The notes: generated by a model from the letters alone, not told the origin. Positions 15,390 to 24,461 are shown, counted from the stretch's first letter. The stretch is 64,000 nt of DNA from Clostridiales bacterium (GCA_015055945.1 SVHH01000001.1:186001-250000), one strand, 5' to 3'. Numbers and translations: made by a program.

Positions 15390-16211
15390 TTAAAAAGTCA
15401 TCTTTACAATAACAATATCGTCGATAACCTTAAAGCGTGGATACTTTTCACAAGTTTTATCACTTTTCGCTCTCTTTTTAATCTTTTCAATCTCTTTATA
15501 AATATTAACTTCACCACTAAACATTTCTTCACAAGAAGAATAAATTTGAAGTTCATTAAACGCTTGAGCAATACCGTCAGAATAGAGATAAATTTCTTTA
15601 ATTTCATCAATATTATACTCGGCTTTTATATACCCAAAATTAGGTTTATCCGATACGGTAAACACCGGATAGCCACCCTTTTTATTCATTAGTTTTCTAT
15701 TTTCAATAAGCACGCCGTTTAACGCTTTTCTCGCTTCCATCATGCTTACACCGTGCGCCTTTTTATACTCAATCATCATATCAAGCGCACCTTTATCTAA
15801 TTCGGCAAGCATGGGAAAAATATGCCTAATAATTTTGCCGTCTTTAAGTTTTACCACCGCTTCACAGTCGCCAGTAGTGAAAATTTGCACTTTGTTATCC
15901 TTAACAACAGCACAAGATAACCCCGCACTCGGATAATAGAGCACGCTGTCCGTCTTAGAGTCTATCTTAGATAATTCGATAAATTCAGCGTAGGTTTTTT
16001 TTGAAATATATTCAAGTTTTTCGATAACGTTATCACATTTTTGTGGCAAACTTTGCTTTATACGAGAAACGAACCAACTGCCTTCAGTGGGCTTAATGCC
16101 AGAACTTACAAGCGAAGTTGCACCGTCTAAAACCATGCAATAATTATCCCCCACGATATAGCGGTCTTCGTTATAAAAATGTGATTTACGCGTTGCTTTT
16201 TCAATCTTCAT
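15390..16211 (-). CDS. PP2C-like serine/threonine protein phosphatase
   Basis: A 273-residue soluble PP2C-fold protein, predicted to remove phosphate from Ser/Thr residues using two metal ions. Visible metal-site motifs are NEDRY (D16), VLDGAT (D29), TTGDCEAV, YSDGIAQAF and the terminal DDIVIVKM. It is divergent from PrpC/Stp but keeps the key aspartates. It lies 8 bases after the TPR-like membrane protein gene and in the same transcript as glnN. No kinase gene is nearby, so the phosphoprotein it acts on is unknown. Confidence 0.8.
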   Translation of the reverse strand: MKIEKATRKSHFYNEDRYIVGDNYCMVLDGATSLVSSGIKPTEGSWFVSRIKQSLPQKCDNVIEKLEYISKKTYAEFIELSKIDSKTDSVLYYPSAGLSCAVVKDNKVQIFTTGDCEAVVKLKDGKIIRHIFPMLAELDKGALDMMIEYKKAHGVSMMEARKALNGVLIENRKLMNKKGGYPVFTVSDKPNFGYIKAEYNIDEIKEIYLYSDGIAQAFNELQIYSSCEEMFSGEVNIYKEIEKIKKRAKSDKTCEKYPRFKVIDDIVIVKMTF

Positions 16212-16219
16212 TTTTTATT

Positions 16220-17284
16220 TTATACCATTAAAATAAGCACCGTGCTAAGTGCAAAAATAAGCACGCCTAAAAGAAGCGTAACCATAATGTACGCGGTAAA
16301 CTTTTTGTTCTTTTCTTTATAAATAAGTTTAATACCGAACAATAATACGCCTAAAAGGATTATTACAAGCCCTAAATAAGTTACCATCAAAAGCGCCATA
16401 ACTTTAACGTCGGTAACGGTTGAGAAAATGTTGATAGTGCCTAATAAAAACCCTAAAAGCGCAGTGATTAAAGATAACGATTTTAAGTTGTCGGTTTTAA
16501 TCTTTTCAACTTCCTTAATCTTTTTATCGTTAAGGTCGTATAACTTTATCATATTAAGTTTTGTCAAATATTGTTCGTACTCGTGAACGGTGTAAACGCG
16601 CGTTTCGCCGCTGCCGATATAACTTATAGCCAAATTGATAAGTTCTTCAGCGCGTTGATAATTACCCAAAAGCGCTTCTAACCTACCCAAGTTAAGCGTA
16701 AACTTAGGATATTTATTTTCGCCACCGTTTACGATCGCTGAAATCTTTTGTTTAGCATCTTCAATATAAAGTTTTTCATCCGCCCTTTCGTCAAGGTTAG
16801 TTTCAAAGTAAGAGCAAACTGCTTCAACGTACAAGTTTACAACGCCGTTATGAGTAGAAAAATCAAAGTTTTCCCCTTTAAGTTCGATAAGTTTTTTGGT
16901 CTTTCTAATAATTCTAAGTTGGTTTTTGTCATCCTTTTTGGTGTTGTACTCGGTTAAAATTTTAATAAATTCAGTAAACTCATACTCATCAAAAAAGTTG
17001 ATATATTTATCGCAAAAATCTTGCAAATTACCTATTTTATTCTTTCTGCAAATGGTGTAAACGATAAAGAACAACACAAAACACAAAGCGTTTTCGTTCT
17101 TTTCGTTTTCCACGATATATTTTTCCGCTTCCGACTTTAACTCATCGGTTAAAGAAACTAGCGCAACCTTTTTATTGACAGCATCTTCAAACGCTCTTGT
17201 GTTGCAAAATTTAATAAAATCTTTTTGCTCGCTAATCTCTTTAGCGTAACCCAACACCGTTTGTAAATTTTGAGACCAAGCCAT
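16220..17284 (-). CDS. TPR-like protein with C-terminal membrane domain, unknown function
   Basis: A 354-residue protein I do not recognise. The first about 265 residues are helical and charged; the stretch around residues 185-220 (NLGRLEALLGNYQRAEELINLAISYI) resembles a TPR unit. The C-terminus has three transmembrane helices, roughly at 271-290, 296-320 and 331-354. The likely topology is a cytoplasmic helical-repeat domain anchored to the membrane. AGGGGATAAATT precedes ATG 17284. It starts 16 bases after glnN and is followed 8 bases later by the PP2C gene, so it may be a scaffold or sensor for that phosphatase; this is inference from position only. Confidence 0.65.
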   Translation of the reverse strand: MAWSQNLQTVLGYAKEISEQKDFIKFCNTRAFEDAVNKKVALVSLTDELKSEAEKYIVENEKNENALCFVLFFIVYTICRKNKIGNLQDFCDKYINFFDEYEFTEFIKILTEYNTKKDDKNQLRIIRKTKKLIELKGENFDFSTHNGVVNLYVEAVCSYFETNLDERADEKLYIEDAKQKISAIVNGGENKYPKFTLNLGRLEALLGNYQRAEELINLAISYIGSGETRVYTVHEYEQYLTKLNMIKLYDLNDKKIKEVEKIKTDNLKSLSLITALLGFLLGTINIFSTVTDVKVMALLMVTYLGLVIILLGVLLFGIKLIYKEKNKKFTAYIMVTLLLGVLIFALSTVLILMV

Positions 17285-17300
17285 AATTTATCCCCTTATT

Positions 17301-19400
17301 TTAATATTTTACGCTATACAAAATATCTTCGTAAGTCGGGAACGCGTAAAAATCTTTGCCTATAATCATTTCCATAGCGTCTGCGCTATCTCTCAAAACA
17401 GCCATATCTTTAAGCAATATACTTTGACAATATTTAGCCTTCTTCAAGTTTGTCCAAGTAGAATCGTATTTATTTACGTCTTCGATAAGTTTATCTAGCG
17501 CGTTAGAGAATTCTTCTGAAAGAACGGCTAAGCGTTCGGCAAGTTTTTTCTCTAAACCGCACGCAAGCGTTGAAAACTCTTTCTTTAAACTTAATTCGTT
17601 GAGCAAGAACGCTTGATAATCGATTACCGCGGGGGTAATTTCTTTTCTTGCAATATCGATTGCGGTAAGCGCTTCAATATGAACGATGTTGGAATAGTTT
17701 TCAAGTAAAATTTCCGTACGAGAATTTATCTCTTGCTTAGATAAAATCTTGTGCGTTTCAAACATTTTAACGTTCTTTTCGTCAGCGTATCTCGGAAGTG
17801 CATCAACGGTAGTCTTAAGGTTAAGAAGTCCGCGGCGTTTTGCTTCCTTTTCCCACTCTTTTGAGTAGTTGTTTCCGCTAAACAAAATGCGCTTGTGGTT
17901 AATGATAGTTTCTCTTATTAACGCATCGAGTTCGGTTGCAAAGTCTTTTGCGCCTTCTAACCTATCCGCAAACAAGCGGAGTTCTTCCGCAACGATAGCG
18001 TTAATAATGAAGTTAGGACAAGCAATATTTGTTGACGAGCCAACCATACGGAATTCAAATTTATTACCAGTAAACGCAAAAGGCGAAGTACGGTTTCTGT
18101 CAGTAGAATCCTTAGGAATAGGCGGAAGTACTGAAACGCCGATTTTAAGATCGGTTTTTCTTTTTGCAGAGTATTCTTCACCTTTCTCGATAGCCTTTAA
18201 CACGCCGTCTAATTCTTCACCAAGGTAGATTGAAATGATTGCAGGGGGTGCTTCATAACCGCCGAGACGGTGGTCGTTACCCGCCGATGCAACTGAAATT
18301 CTAAGCAGGTCTTGATATTCGTCAACCGCTTTGATAACAGCAGTTAAAAACAACAAGAATTGTGCGTTTTTAGCGGGAGTATCACCCGGTTCTAATAAGT
18401 TTTCACCAAGGTCGGTGCTTATTGACCAGTTGTTGTGCTTACCGCTTCCGTTAACCGATGCGAAAGGTTTTTCGTGGAGCAAGCAAACTAAACCGTGTCT
18501 AGTTGCAACGCTCTTCATAAGTTCCATCGTAAGTTGGTTTTGGTCGGTTGAAATGTTGGTCGAAGTAAACACGGGCGCAAGTTCGTGTTGCGCGGGTGCT
18601 GCTTCGTTATGTTTTGTTTTAGCGTAAACGCCAAGTTTCCAAAGTTCTTCATCAAGTTCTTTCATGAACGCCGAAACTCTGGGTTTGATTGCGCCGTAAT
18701 AGTGGTCTTCAAGTTCTTGACCTTTTGCGGGGCGCGCGCCGAAAAGCGTTCTACCACAGTGAACAAGGTCAAGCCTTTGTTCGTAAACGCTTTTATCTAT
18801 TAAAAAATATTCTTGTTCCGCACCGACGGTGGGCGTAACTTTCTTTGCTTTAGTATTGCCGAAAAGTCTTAAAATACGGAGCGCTTGCTTGTTGAACGCG
18901 TCCATTGAACGAAGTAAGGGCGTCTTTTTGTCAAGCGCTTCGCCACCGTATGAGCAAAACGCCGTGGGGATATAAAGGCTGCCGTCTTTTACGAAAGCGT
19001 AAGAAGTGGGGTCCCAAGCAGTGTATCCACGCGCTTCAAAGGTTGCTCTAAGTCCGCCAGACGGAAAACTTGACGCGTCAGATTCACCCTTAACTAAAGA
19101 TTTTTCCGAAAACTTCATAATAACGTCGCCATCGCCACAAGGCTCAACAAAACTGTCGTGCTTTTCCGCAGTAATGCCCGTCATAGGCTGGAACCAATGG
19201 GTAAAGTGAGTTGCACCCTTTTCGATTGCCCACTCTTTCATAGCAGCGGCAACTTCTTTTGCACACTCAAGTGATAAAGGTTTACCTTCGTCTTTTGCTA
19301 AACGAACGGCAGCGTACGCTTCTTTAGACAAGCGTGCTTTCATAACCTTATCGTTAAAAACCATTGAACCAAAAATTTTAGGGATAGAAACGCCTTTCAT
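17301..19400 (-). CDS. glnN: Glutamine synthetase type III
   Basis: Makes glutamine from glutamate, ammonia and ATP; the main ammonia-assimilation enzyme when GSI is absent. From ATG 19400 it is 699 residues, right for GSIII (about 700). Recognisable motifs are the GSIII N-terminal FGSMVFND, FPSGGLRATFEARG, the catalytic NEAAPAQHE and the NRTSPFAFTGNKFEFR region. An in-frame start at 19463 would lie in the promoter; AGGAG 7 bases before ATG 19400 decides the start. First gene of a unit with the TPR-like and PP2C genes. Confidence 0.95.
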   Translation of the reverse strand: MKGVSIPKIFGSMVFNDKVMKARLSKEAYAAVRLAKDEGKPLSLECAKEVAAAMKEWAIEKGATHFTHWFQPMTGITAEKHDSFVEPCGDGDVIMKFSEKSLVKGESDASSFPSGGLRATFEARGYTAWDPTSYAFVKDGSLYIPTAFCSYGGEALDKKTPLLRSMDAFNKQALRILRLFGNTKAKKVTPTVGAEQEYFLIDKSVYEQRLDLVHCGRTLFGARPAKGQELEDHYYGAIKPRVSAFMKELDEELWKLGVYAKTKHNEAAPAQHELAPVFTSTNISTDQNQLTMELMKSVATRHGLVCLLHEKPFASVNGSGKHNNWSISTDLGENLLEPGDTPAKNAQFLLFLTAVIKAVDEYQDLLRISVASAGNDHRLGGYEAPPAIISIYLGEELDGVLKAIEKGEEYSAKRKTDLKIGVSVLPPIPKDSTDRNRTSPFAFTGNKFEFRMVGSSTNIACPNFIINAIVAEELRLFADRLEGAKDFATELDALIRETIINHKRILFSGNNYSKEWEKEAKRRGLLNLKTTVDALPRYADEKNVKMFETHKILSKQEINSRTEILLENYSNIVHIEALTAIDIARKEITPAVIDYQAFLLNELSLKKEFSTLACGLEKKLAERLAVLSEEFSNALDKLIEDVNKYDSTWTNLKKAKYCQSILLKDMAVLRDSADAMEMIIGKDFYAFPTYEDILYSVKY

Positions 19401-19420
19401 AAGTACTCCTAAAAAATAAA

Positions 19421-19453
19421 GCGATAATAAAGAAATTTTATCATTATTGTCGC
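19421..19453 (-). promoter_or_regulatory. Inverted repeat over the glnN -10 (operator candidate)
   Basis: GCGATAATAA (19421-19430) and TTATTGTCGC (19444-19453) are complementary at 9 of 10 positions and centred on the -10 element. The sequence does not match the Bacillus GlnR box (TGTNA-N7-TNACA). Confidence 0.5.
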
Positions 19454-19463
19454 TTATTGTCAA
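19435..19463 (-). promoter_or_regulatory. glnN promoter
   Basis: TTGACA (19463-19458), 17-base spacer, TAAAAT (19440-19435): a full-consensus -35. Confidence 0.85.
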
Positions 19464-19556
19464 TTATTTATTTATAATAAACTACTTTTTAAGTAGTTTT
19501 GCTGCTTTTACAGTTTAATAACTGTTAAAATTATCAATAGATTTTAAGATTTTCCC

Positions 19557-19585
19557 TTGAACTTTTTGCTGTTTTGTGTTAAACT
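19557..19585 (+). promoter_or_regulatory. Promoter of the YhcH gene
   Basis: TTGAAC (19557-19562), 17-base spacer, TAAACT (19580-19585). Confidence 0.7.
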
Positions 19586-19628
19586 TTACCTACACGGTAA
19601 AACCGAAAAAATTACGGAGAAAATTGAT

Positions 19629-20078
19629 ATGATTATTGACAAACTTTCTAACATTGAAAAACATTTTAACGACAAAAAGTTAGCAAGCGCTATCAAAGAA
19701 TTTTTGCTTGATGCCGAAAACAAAGAAGTTGGCAAGCACGACATTTTAGACGGCACTTTTGCTAAAGTTCAAGAATACGACACCAAACCCTTAACTGAAG
19801 TTAAGATGGAAGCGCACAAAAAATATCTTGACCTTCAATACATCCACAAGGGTAGCGAAATAGTTATTTCAAAGAACATTGAAAACCAAGCGCCTATCAC
19901 TGAATATAACGACGTAAAGGACGTTATTTTCTACTCTCCTAGCGATTACGCTGAAGATAAACTTTCAGAAGGCTGTTTTGCCATTATGTTCCCAGAAGAT
20001 TTACATCAATGTATTGCTAACGGCGAGCCTACTGCTCTTAAAAAAGTTGTCGTTAAAATTCCCGTTGACGCTATTTAA
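19629..20078 (+). CDS. YhcH/YjgK/YiaL family protein
   Basis: A 149-residue beta-sandwich (cupin-like) protein of the DUF386 family, linked in other bacteria to sialic acid, sugar or biofilm metabolism. Characteristic residues are HKKYLDLQYIHKGSE and the late MFPEDLHQC, whose Glu/His side chains bind metal in relatives. The open frame begins at 19557 inside the promoter; GGAGAAAATTGAT leads into ATG 19629. No sugar catabolic genes are adjacent, so the substrate cannot be inferred. Its 3' end overlaps the mgsA relic on the other strand by 4 bases. Confidence 0.85.
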   Translation: MIIDKLSNIEKHFNDKKLASAIKEFLLDAENKEVGKHDILDGTFAKVQEYDTKPLTEVKMEAHKKYLDLQYIHKGSEIVISKNIENQAPITEYNDVKDVIFYSPSDYAEDKLSEGCFAIMFPEDLHQCIANGEPTALKKVVVKIPVDAI

Positions 20079-20212
20079 TAAGTGATGAAGTTATAACAAG
20101 GTCCGCAAAGGGTGAATTTTGAAAGCATTTCTTTATTCTTTAATGCCCAATCAATCATTTGTTGTTTCTTGTTGTCGTGTGCAATGAGTGCTACAGTTTT
20201 AATTTGCTTCAT
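20075..20212 (-). pseudogene. mgsA: Methylglyoxal synthase 5' relic
   Basis: A 45-codon ORF whose product begins MKQIKTVALIAHDNKK and continues to LSKFTLC, matching the N-terminus of methylglyoxal synthase (about 120-150 residues normally). The active-site ATGTTG and GPLGGDQQI regions are missing: after FTLC the frame reads unrelated residues and stops at the edge of the YhcH gene. The start is intact, with AAGGAGAATT before ATG 20212 and a TTGAAA-17-TATAAT promoter upstream. It looks like a gene truncated by deletion; a functional micropeptide is unlikely but not excluded. Confidence 0.65.
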
Positions 20213-20245
20213 AATTCTCCTTTTGTAAAATAACTTTATTCTTTA

Positions 20246-20274
20246 ATATTATACAACAACTCCCACGCTTTTTC
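20246..20274 (-). promoter_or_regulatory. Promoter of the mgsA relic
   Basis: TTGAAA, 17-base spacer, TATAAT on the minus strand; the -35 lies in the loop and arm of the hairpin at 20258-20287. Confidence 0.55.
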
Positions 20275-20287
20275 AAGCGTGGGAGTT
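20258..20287. terminator. Strong hairpin, possible terminator
   Basis: A perfect 13-base stem AACTCCCACGCTT (20258-20270) with its complement (20275-20287). T-tracts are short on both sides, so it may terminate weakly or be regulatory. Confidence 0.5.
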
Positions 20288-20299
20288 TATTTCTTATTA

Positions 20300-20330
20300 A
20301 AAAACCCCGATTTTGTCAATCGGGGTTTTT
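20300..20330 (-). terminator. Terminator of the recA/rny transcript
   Basis: Stem AAAAACCCCGATT (20300-20312) with AATCGGGGTTTTT (20318-20330), T-rich on both strands. It lies beyond the palindromic element that follows rny. Confidence 0.85.
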
Positions 20331-20355
20331 GTGTTTCTTTTTTATTGGCTATTGA

Positions 20356-20496
20356 ACAATAAATGGTTGATGCAAAAGGGCGGATAAAACACCAAGCAAG
20401 ACAAGGCAAAGTCCGCAGGCAATAGTTTACATATTGTCAAGGGCTTTAACGCCGTATTGCACCGTGTTTTGCCGAACTTTATCGACCATTTGTTGT
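20356..20496 (-). repeat. Imperfect palindromic element, copy B, downstream of rny
   Basis: About 141 bases with nearly 68-base complementary arms. Inner arms CAAGCAAGACAAGGC (20393-20407) and TAACGCCGTATTGCACCGT (20447-20465) match copy A in 15/15 and 17/19 bases. Outer arms (ACAATAAATGGTTGAT with ATCGACCATTTGTTGT; CGGATAAAACAC with GTGTTTTGCCG) differ from copy A but pair with each other. Confidence 0.78.
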
Positions 20497-20507
20497 GATA
20501 TAGCCTT

Positions 20508-22127
20508 TTATTTAGCGTATTCGGTTGCGCGTGATTCTCTGATAACGTTAACCTTAATTTGACCAGGATATTCCATCTCTTGTTCAATCTTCTTAGCGAT
20601 TTCTTTTGCCAAGAATAAGGTTTGTGCATCGTTAACTTGTTCGGGTTTAACCATTACGCGCACTTCTCTACCTGCTTGAATTGCATAGCATTTTTCAACG
20701 CCCTTAAATCCGCTTGAAATTTCTTCAAGTTTTTGCAATCTCTTGATATAGTTAGTAGTAGTTTCGCGTCTTGCACCAGGTCTTGCACCTGAAATAGCGT
20801 CAGCCGCTTGAACCAAAATTGCTTCGATAGTTTTGGGTTCAACGTCGCCATGGTGAGCAAGGATAGCGTTGATTACGCTGTTATTTTCTCTATACTTTTT
20901 AGCAAGGTCAGCACCGATTTGCATGTGCGTACCTTCGATTTCAAAGTCAACTGCTTTGCCTAAGTCGTGAAGTAAACCTGCGCGTTTTGCCAAGGTTTCA
21001 TCTACACCGAGTTCAGCCGCCATAACGCCTGCTAAGTGTGATACTTCAATCGAGTGCTTAAGCACGTTTTGACCGTAACTAGTACGGAATTTAAGTCTGC
21101 CGAGAAGTTTAACGATTTCAGGATGAAGTCCGAAAATCTTGCACTCATACATTGCCGCTTCGCCCGCTTCTTTGATTTGTTGGTCGAGTTCTTTCTTAAC
21201 CTTTTCAACAGTTTCTTCAATTCTTGCGGGGTGAATTCTACCGTCTTGAATAAGTTTTTCAAGCGCGATTCTTGCAACTTCACGTCTTACGGGGTCGAAA
21301 CCTGATACGATAACAACTTCAGGAGTGTCGTCGATGATGAGTTCGATACCGGTTGCGTTTTCTAAAGTTCTAATATTTCTACCTTCACGACCGATAATTC
21401 TTGCTTTCATATCGTCGCTGGGTAAGGGTACGACTGAAACGGTAATTTCAGTTGCTTGCTCGGTTGAGCATTTTTGGATAGCTAGGCTAACGATTTCTTT
21501 AGCCTTTCTTTCACCGTTTTCTTTTGCTTCCGCTTCGATATTTTTAACCATACCAGCAGCGTCGCGCTTTGCTTCGTCGGTGATAGAGAGAATAAGTTGT
21601 TGTTTTGCTTCTTCCCTACTCATTTGCGAAATTTTTTCAAACTCTTGAATCATCTTTTCGTGTTGAGCGTCGATTTCTTCAATGCGTTTGTCAAGTTCGC
21701 CTTCTTTCGCCTTCAAAGCGTTTTGTTGTCTAGTAGTTTCTTCGTTTCGCTTCGCTAAATTTTCTTCTTTTTTCTCCAAAGTCTCTTCCTTTTGGTTAAG
21801 TCTGTTTTCAAGTCTTTGAAGTTCAGCGCGTTTCTCTTTAGATTCGCGTTCAAATTCGTTGCGAAGTTTAATTTCCTGTTCTTTCGCTTCTAAAATAGCT
21901 TCTTTTTTAATAGCTTTGCTTTCTTCCCTAACGTCATCAAGCATTCTATTGCGCTGTGCGTCGATATTGCCTTGTTCTTTTTCAAACCTTTTAGTAACGG
22001 TCTTTCCGCTTAAAACCCAGCAGATAACCGATGCAACAACTGCCAAAACTGCAACGGCTGCTACGATAATCCAAGGTAATGCGCCGTCGCCTGCCAAGAA
22101 CAGGGAGCTGTAATTAAAATTTTGCAT
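20508..22127 (-). CDS. rny: Ribonuclease Y
   Basis: Membrane-anchored endoribonuclease that starts mRNA decay in Gram-positive bacteria. The product (539 residues) has an N-terminal transmembrane helix (about 15-40), a long coiled coil (about 45-210), a KH domain ([13 protein letters not shown]) and an HD domain ([22 protein letters not shown]). Length and order are standard. ATG 22127 is 9 bases after AGGAGGG; a TTG two codons upstream is too close to that site. It has its own promoter after recA. Confidence 0.95.
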   Translation of the reverse strand: MQNFNYSSLFLAGDGALPWIIVAAVAVLAVVASVICWVLSGKTVTKRFEKEQGNIDAQRNRMLDDVREESKAIKKEAILEAKEQEIKLRNEFERESKEKRAELQRLENRLNQKEETLEKKEENLAKRNEETTRQQNALKAKEGELDKRIEEIDAQHEKMIQEFEKISQMSREEAKQQLILSITDEAKRDAAGMVKNIEAEAKENGERKAKEIVSLAIQKCSTEQATEITVSVVPLPSDDMKARIIGREGRNIRTLENATGIELIIDDTPEVVIVSGFDPVRREVARIALEKLIQDGRIHPARIEETVEKVKKELDQQIKEAGEAAMYECKIFGLHPEIVKLLGRLKFRTSYGQNVLKHSIEVSHLAGVMAAELGVDETLAKRAGLLHDLGKAVDFEIEGTHMQIGADLAKKYRENNSVINAILAHHGDVEPKTIEAILVQAADAISGARPGARRETTTNYIKRLQKLEEISSGFKGVEKCYAIQAGREVRVMVKPEQVNDAQTLFLAKEIAKKIEQEMEYPGQIKVNVIRESRATEYAK

Positions 22128-22189
22128 ATACAATGCCCTCCTGTTTTTATTTATGCGCGCGCAAATGCACGCGCGTATTTACTTCTTTT

Positions 22190-22218
22190 ATTATACTACA
22201 TTTTGTACTATAAGTCAA
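22190..22218 (-). promoter_or_regulatory. rny promoter
   Basis: TTGACT (22218-22213), 17-base spacer, TATAAT (22195-22190). The leader contains a GC-rich hairpin, GCGCGTGC/GCGCGCGC, at about 22154-22174. Confidence 0.8.
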
Positions 22219-22241
22219 TACAATACACAGTATTTAGTTAA

Positions 22242-23243
22242 TTATATTTGGTTCTTATTTTGGAACGCTTCCATAATTTTTGCCTTAATTTCTTCAGCAA
22301 CTTCCGCGTTGTTTTCTAAGTAATCAACGGCTTTTTCTCTACCTTGAGCAATCTTTTCGCCGTTATATGAGAACCAAGAACCGCTCTTTTGTAATATTTC
22401 GTATTGTAAGCCTAAATCGACAAGGCAACTTCCCTTAGAAATACCCTTGCCGAAAATAATGTCGAACTCAGCCGTTTTAAAAGGCGGAGCAACCTTATTT
22501 TTAACTACTTTTGCTTTAGTGTGGTTACCGTAAGCACCGTTGCTATCTTTAAGTGCATCAGCCTTTCTTACGTCAATACGAACGCTTGCGTAGAATTTGA
22601 GCGCCTTGCCACCCGCGGTAACTTCAGGGTTACCAAACATAACGCCAACCTTTTCACGAAGTTGGTTGATAAAGATGATACAAGTTTTTGACTTGTTAGT
22701 GATTGCGGTAAGTTTTCTAAGCGCTTGAGACATAAGTCTTGCCTGCAAACCTACGTGAGAGTCGCCCATATCCCCTTCGATTTCAGCCTTGGGGGTAAGT
22801 GCTGCAACTGAGTCGACTACGATAATATCAACTGCCTTACTGTTTACGAGTGATGCGGTGATATCGAGTGCTTGTTCACCGGTGTCGGGCTGAGAAACAT
22901 AGAGTTCGTCAAGATTAACGCCGAGCGCCTTAGCGTAAACGGGATCAAGCGCGTGTTCCGCGTCAACGAACGCAGCAATACCACCAGCCTTTTGAGTTTC
23001 TGCTATGCAGTGAAGCGCAACGGTTGTTTTACCAGAAGATTCAGGTCCGTAAATTTCTATAATTCTGCCGCGGGGAAGTCCGCCAACACCGATTGCAAGG
23101 TCTAAAGATAAACAACCAGTAGGAAGAACTTCGATATTAGTATCGCCTGCTTGTTGACCTAAACGCATAATTGCGCCCTTGCCGTATTGTTTTTCAATTT
23201 GCGCCATCATTCCTTCCAGCGCTTTAATTTTTGCTTCATCCAT
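22242..23243 (-). CDS. recA: Recombinase RecA
   Basis: DNA strand-exchange protein for recombinational repair and the SOS response. The 333 residues include Walker A GPESSGKT, the [11 protein letters not shown]alker B region, the L1/L2 DNA-binding loops ([13 protein letters not shown]) and the AFDI-type C-terminal domain. No LexA-like box is visible in front; it lies 12 bases after the cinA-like gene and is probably read with it. Confidence 0.98.
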   Translation of the reverse strand: MDEAKIKALEGMMAQIEKQYGKGAIMRLGQQAGDTNIEVLPTGCLSLDLAIGVGGLPRGRIIEIYGPESSGKTTVALHCIAETQKAGGIAAFVDAEHALDPVYAKALGVNLDELYVSQPDTGEQALDITASLVNSKAVDIIVVDSVAALTPKAEIEGDMGDSHVGLQARLMSQALRKLTAITNKSKTCIIFINQLREKVGVMFGNPEVTAGGKALKFYASVRIDVRKADALKDSNGAYGNHTKAKVVKNKVAPPFKTAEFDIIFGKGISKGSCLVDLGLQYEILQKSGSWFSYNGEKIAQGREKAVDYLENNAEVAEEIKAKIMEAFQNKNQI

Positions 23244-23255
23244 ATTTTTTTCCTC

Positions 23256-24461
23256 TTATAAGTTTTTTAATTTTTTTATAGCCAAAAACAGCGCGGTATT
23301 CTTTGCTGTTTCGGTAATTTCTTCTCTAGACCCAGAAAGGTTAAGTTTGTAAGTATGCACGCCGTCTTTCATTCCGACAGCAATATAACAAAGCCCAACG
23401 GGTTTTTTAGTGTCGTCGCTCTTTGGTCCAGCAATACCCGTCGTAGAAATTGCTAAGTCGCAATCGCCCGAACGAAGTAGTCCCGCCGCCATTTGATAGG
23501 CAACCACTGAACTTACGGCACCGTTTCTATAAAGGTCAACGTCGTTTACACCAAGGCGTTTCATCTTGCTTTGGTTGGAATAGGTTACAACGCCTTCTTG
23601 CACGAATTCGGATGCGCCCGGGTTTTTAATAATATCGGCAACGACTCTGCCCCCAGTAAAAGATTCCGCAACCGAAACGCGTAATTTTTTAAGTTTTAAT
23701 AGGTCGAACAGCCTTTCGCCTAGCGTGCAATCAAACTCCGCGTAAACGTTTTCTTTAAGTTCGCCAACTATATGTCTAATAACTTCGTGTTGTTGTGTTT
23801 CTTTTTCCGCATCGTTAAACAAAAGGTCGATTGTAACGTCGCCGTTGACTTTCTTTAAGTCGTACTTTAAGCCGTTATACATTTGCTCGGCTTCCTTAAG
23901 CGTTTCACTGAGCAAAGTACTGTCGCCAAAGTATTTAAGTATAAGACGGTTAGAAACTATTCCGTGCTTATTTTCTAAATACGGCAAAACGTATTTATCG
24001 CACATAGGTTTAATTTGGTCGTATTCGCAAGGTAAGCACACCACTGTAAAATCGCTTTCATCCACCATAAAGCCTTGGAACGCACCCTTGATGTTAGGGA
24101 TAACGGTTGCCTCAATAGGAAGTTTTGCAAAATAATCGGCGTACTCAACCCCGTCGTTTTTAGAAACCGCATCGAGAAAAACCGCCGCGTTTTCGTTTTC
24201 TACGAGCACGGTGTCGAGTTTTTCCGCAATCAGTTCTTTTAAGTCGAAAGTAATGGACGGATTATAAATCACTATTAAATTTTCACACACGTCTTTATAT
24301 TCGTCAATTCTATGGCGAAAAGTACGCTCGTCGGTATTAGATAAAACTTCCACAGCGTAAAAATCGATACCGCCGTTTTTAAACGCGGACACGACTTCTT
24401 GGTAATATTCGCCGTCAAAGCCACCCGTTTCCGACCTGAAAAATATTAAAGCGTTTTTCAT
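23256..24461 (-). CDS. cinA: CinA family protein with degenerate N-terminal domain
   Basis: The C-terminal about 160 residues are a clear CinA/PncC nicotinamide-nucleotide amidase domain (VAESFTGGRVVADI, GVVTYSNQSKMKRLGV, STTGIAGP), which deamidates NMN to nicotinate mononucleotide. The N-terminal about 170 residues sit where the MoCF/ADP-ribose pyrophosphatase domain should be, but the usual TGDELLLG-type start is replaced by FFRSETGGFDGEYY and only the PNIKGAFQGF and LPYL region keeps a resemblance. Total 401 residues, normal length. It lies between pgsA (4-base overlap) and recA, the usual Gram-positive order. Confidence 0.88.
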   Translation of the reverse strand: MKNALIFFRSETGGFDGEYYQEVVSAFKNGGIDFYAVEVLSNTDERTFRHRIDEYKDVCENLIVIYNPSITFDLKELIAEKLDTVLVENENAAVFLDAVSKNDGVEYADYFAKLPIEATVIPNIKGAFQGFMVDESDFTVVCLPCEYDQIKPMCDKYVLPYLENKHGIVSNRLILKYFGDSTLLSETLKEAEQMYNGLKYDLKKVNGDVTIDLLFNDAEKETQQHEVIRHIVGELKENVYAEFDCTLGERLFDLLKLKKLRVSVAESFTGGRVVADIIKNPGASEFVQEGVVTYSNQSKMKRLGVNDVDLYRNGAVSSVVAYQMAAGLLRSGDCDLAISTTGIAGPKSDDTKKPVGLCYIAVGMKDGVHTYKLNLSGSREEITETAKNTALFLAIKKLKNL

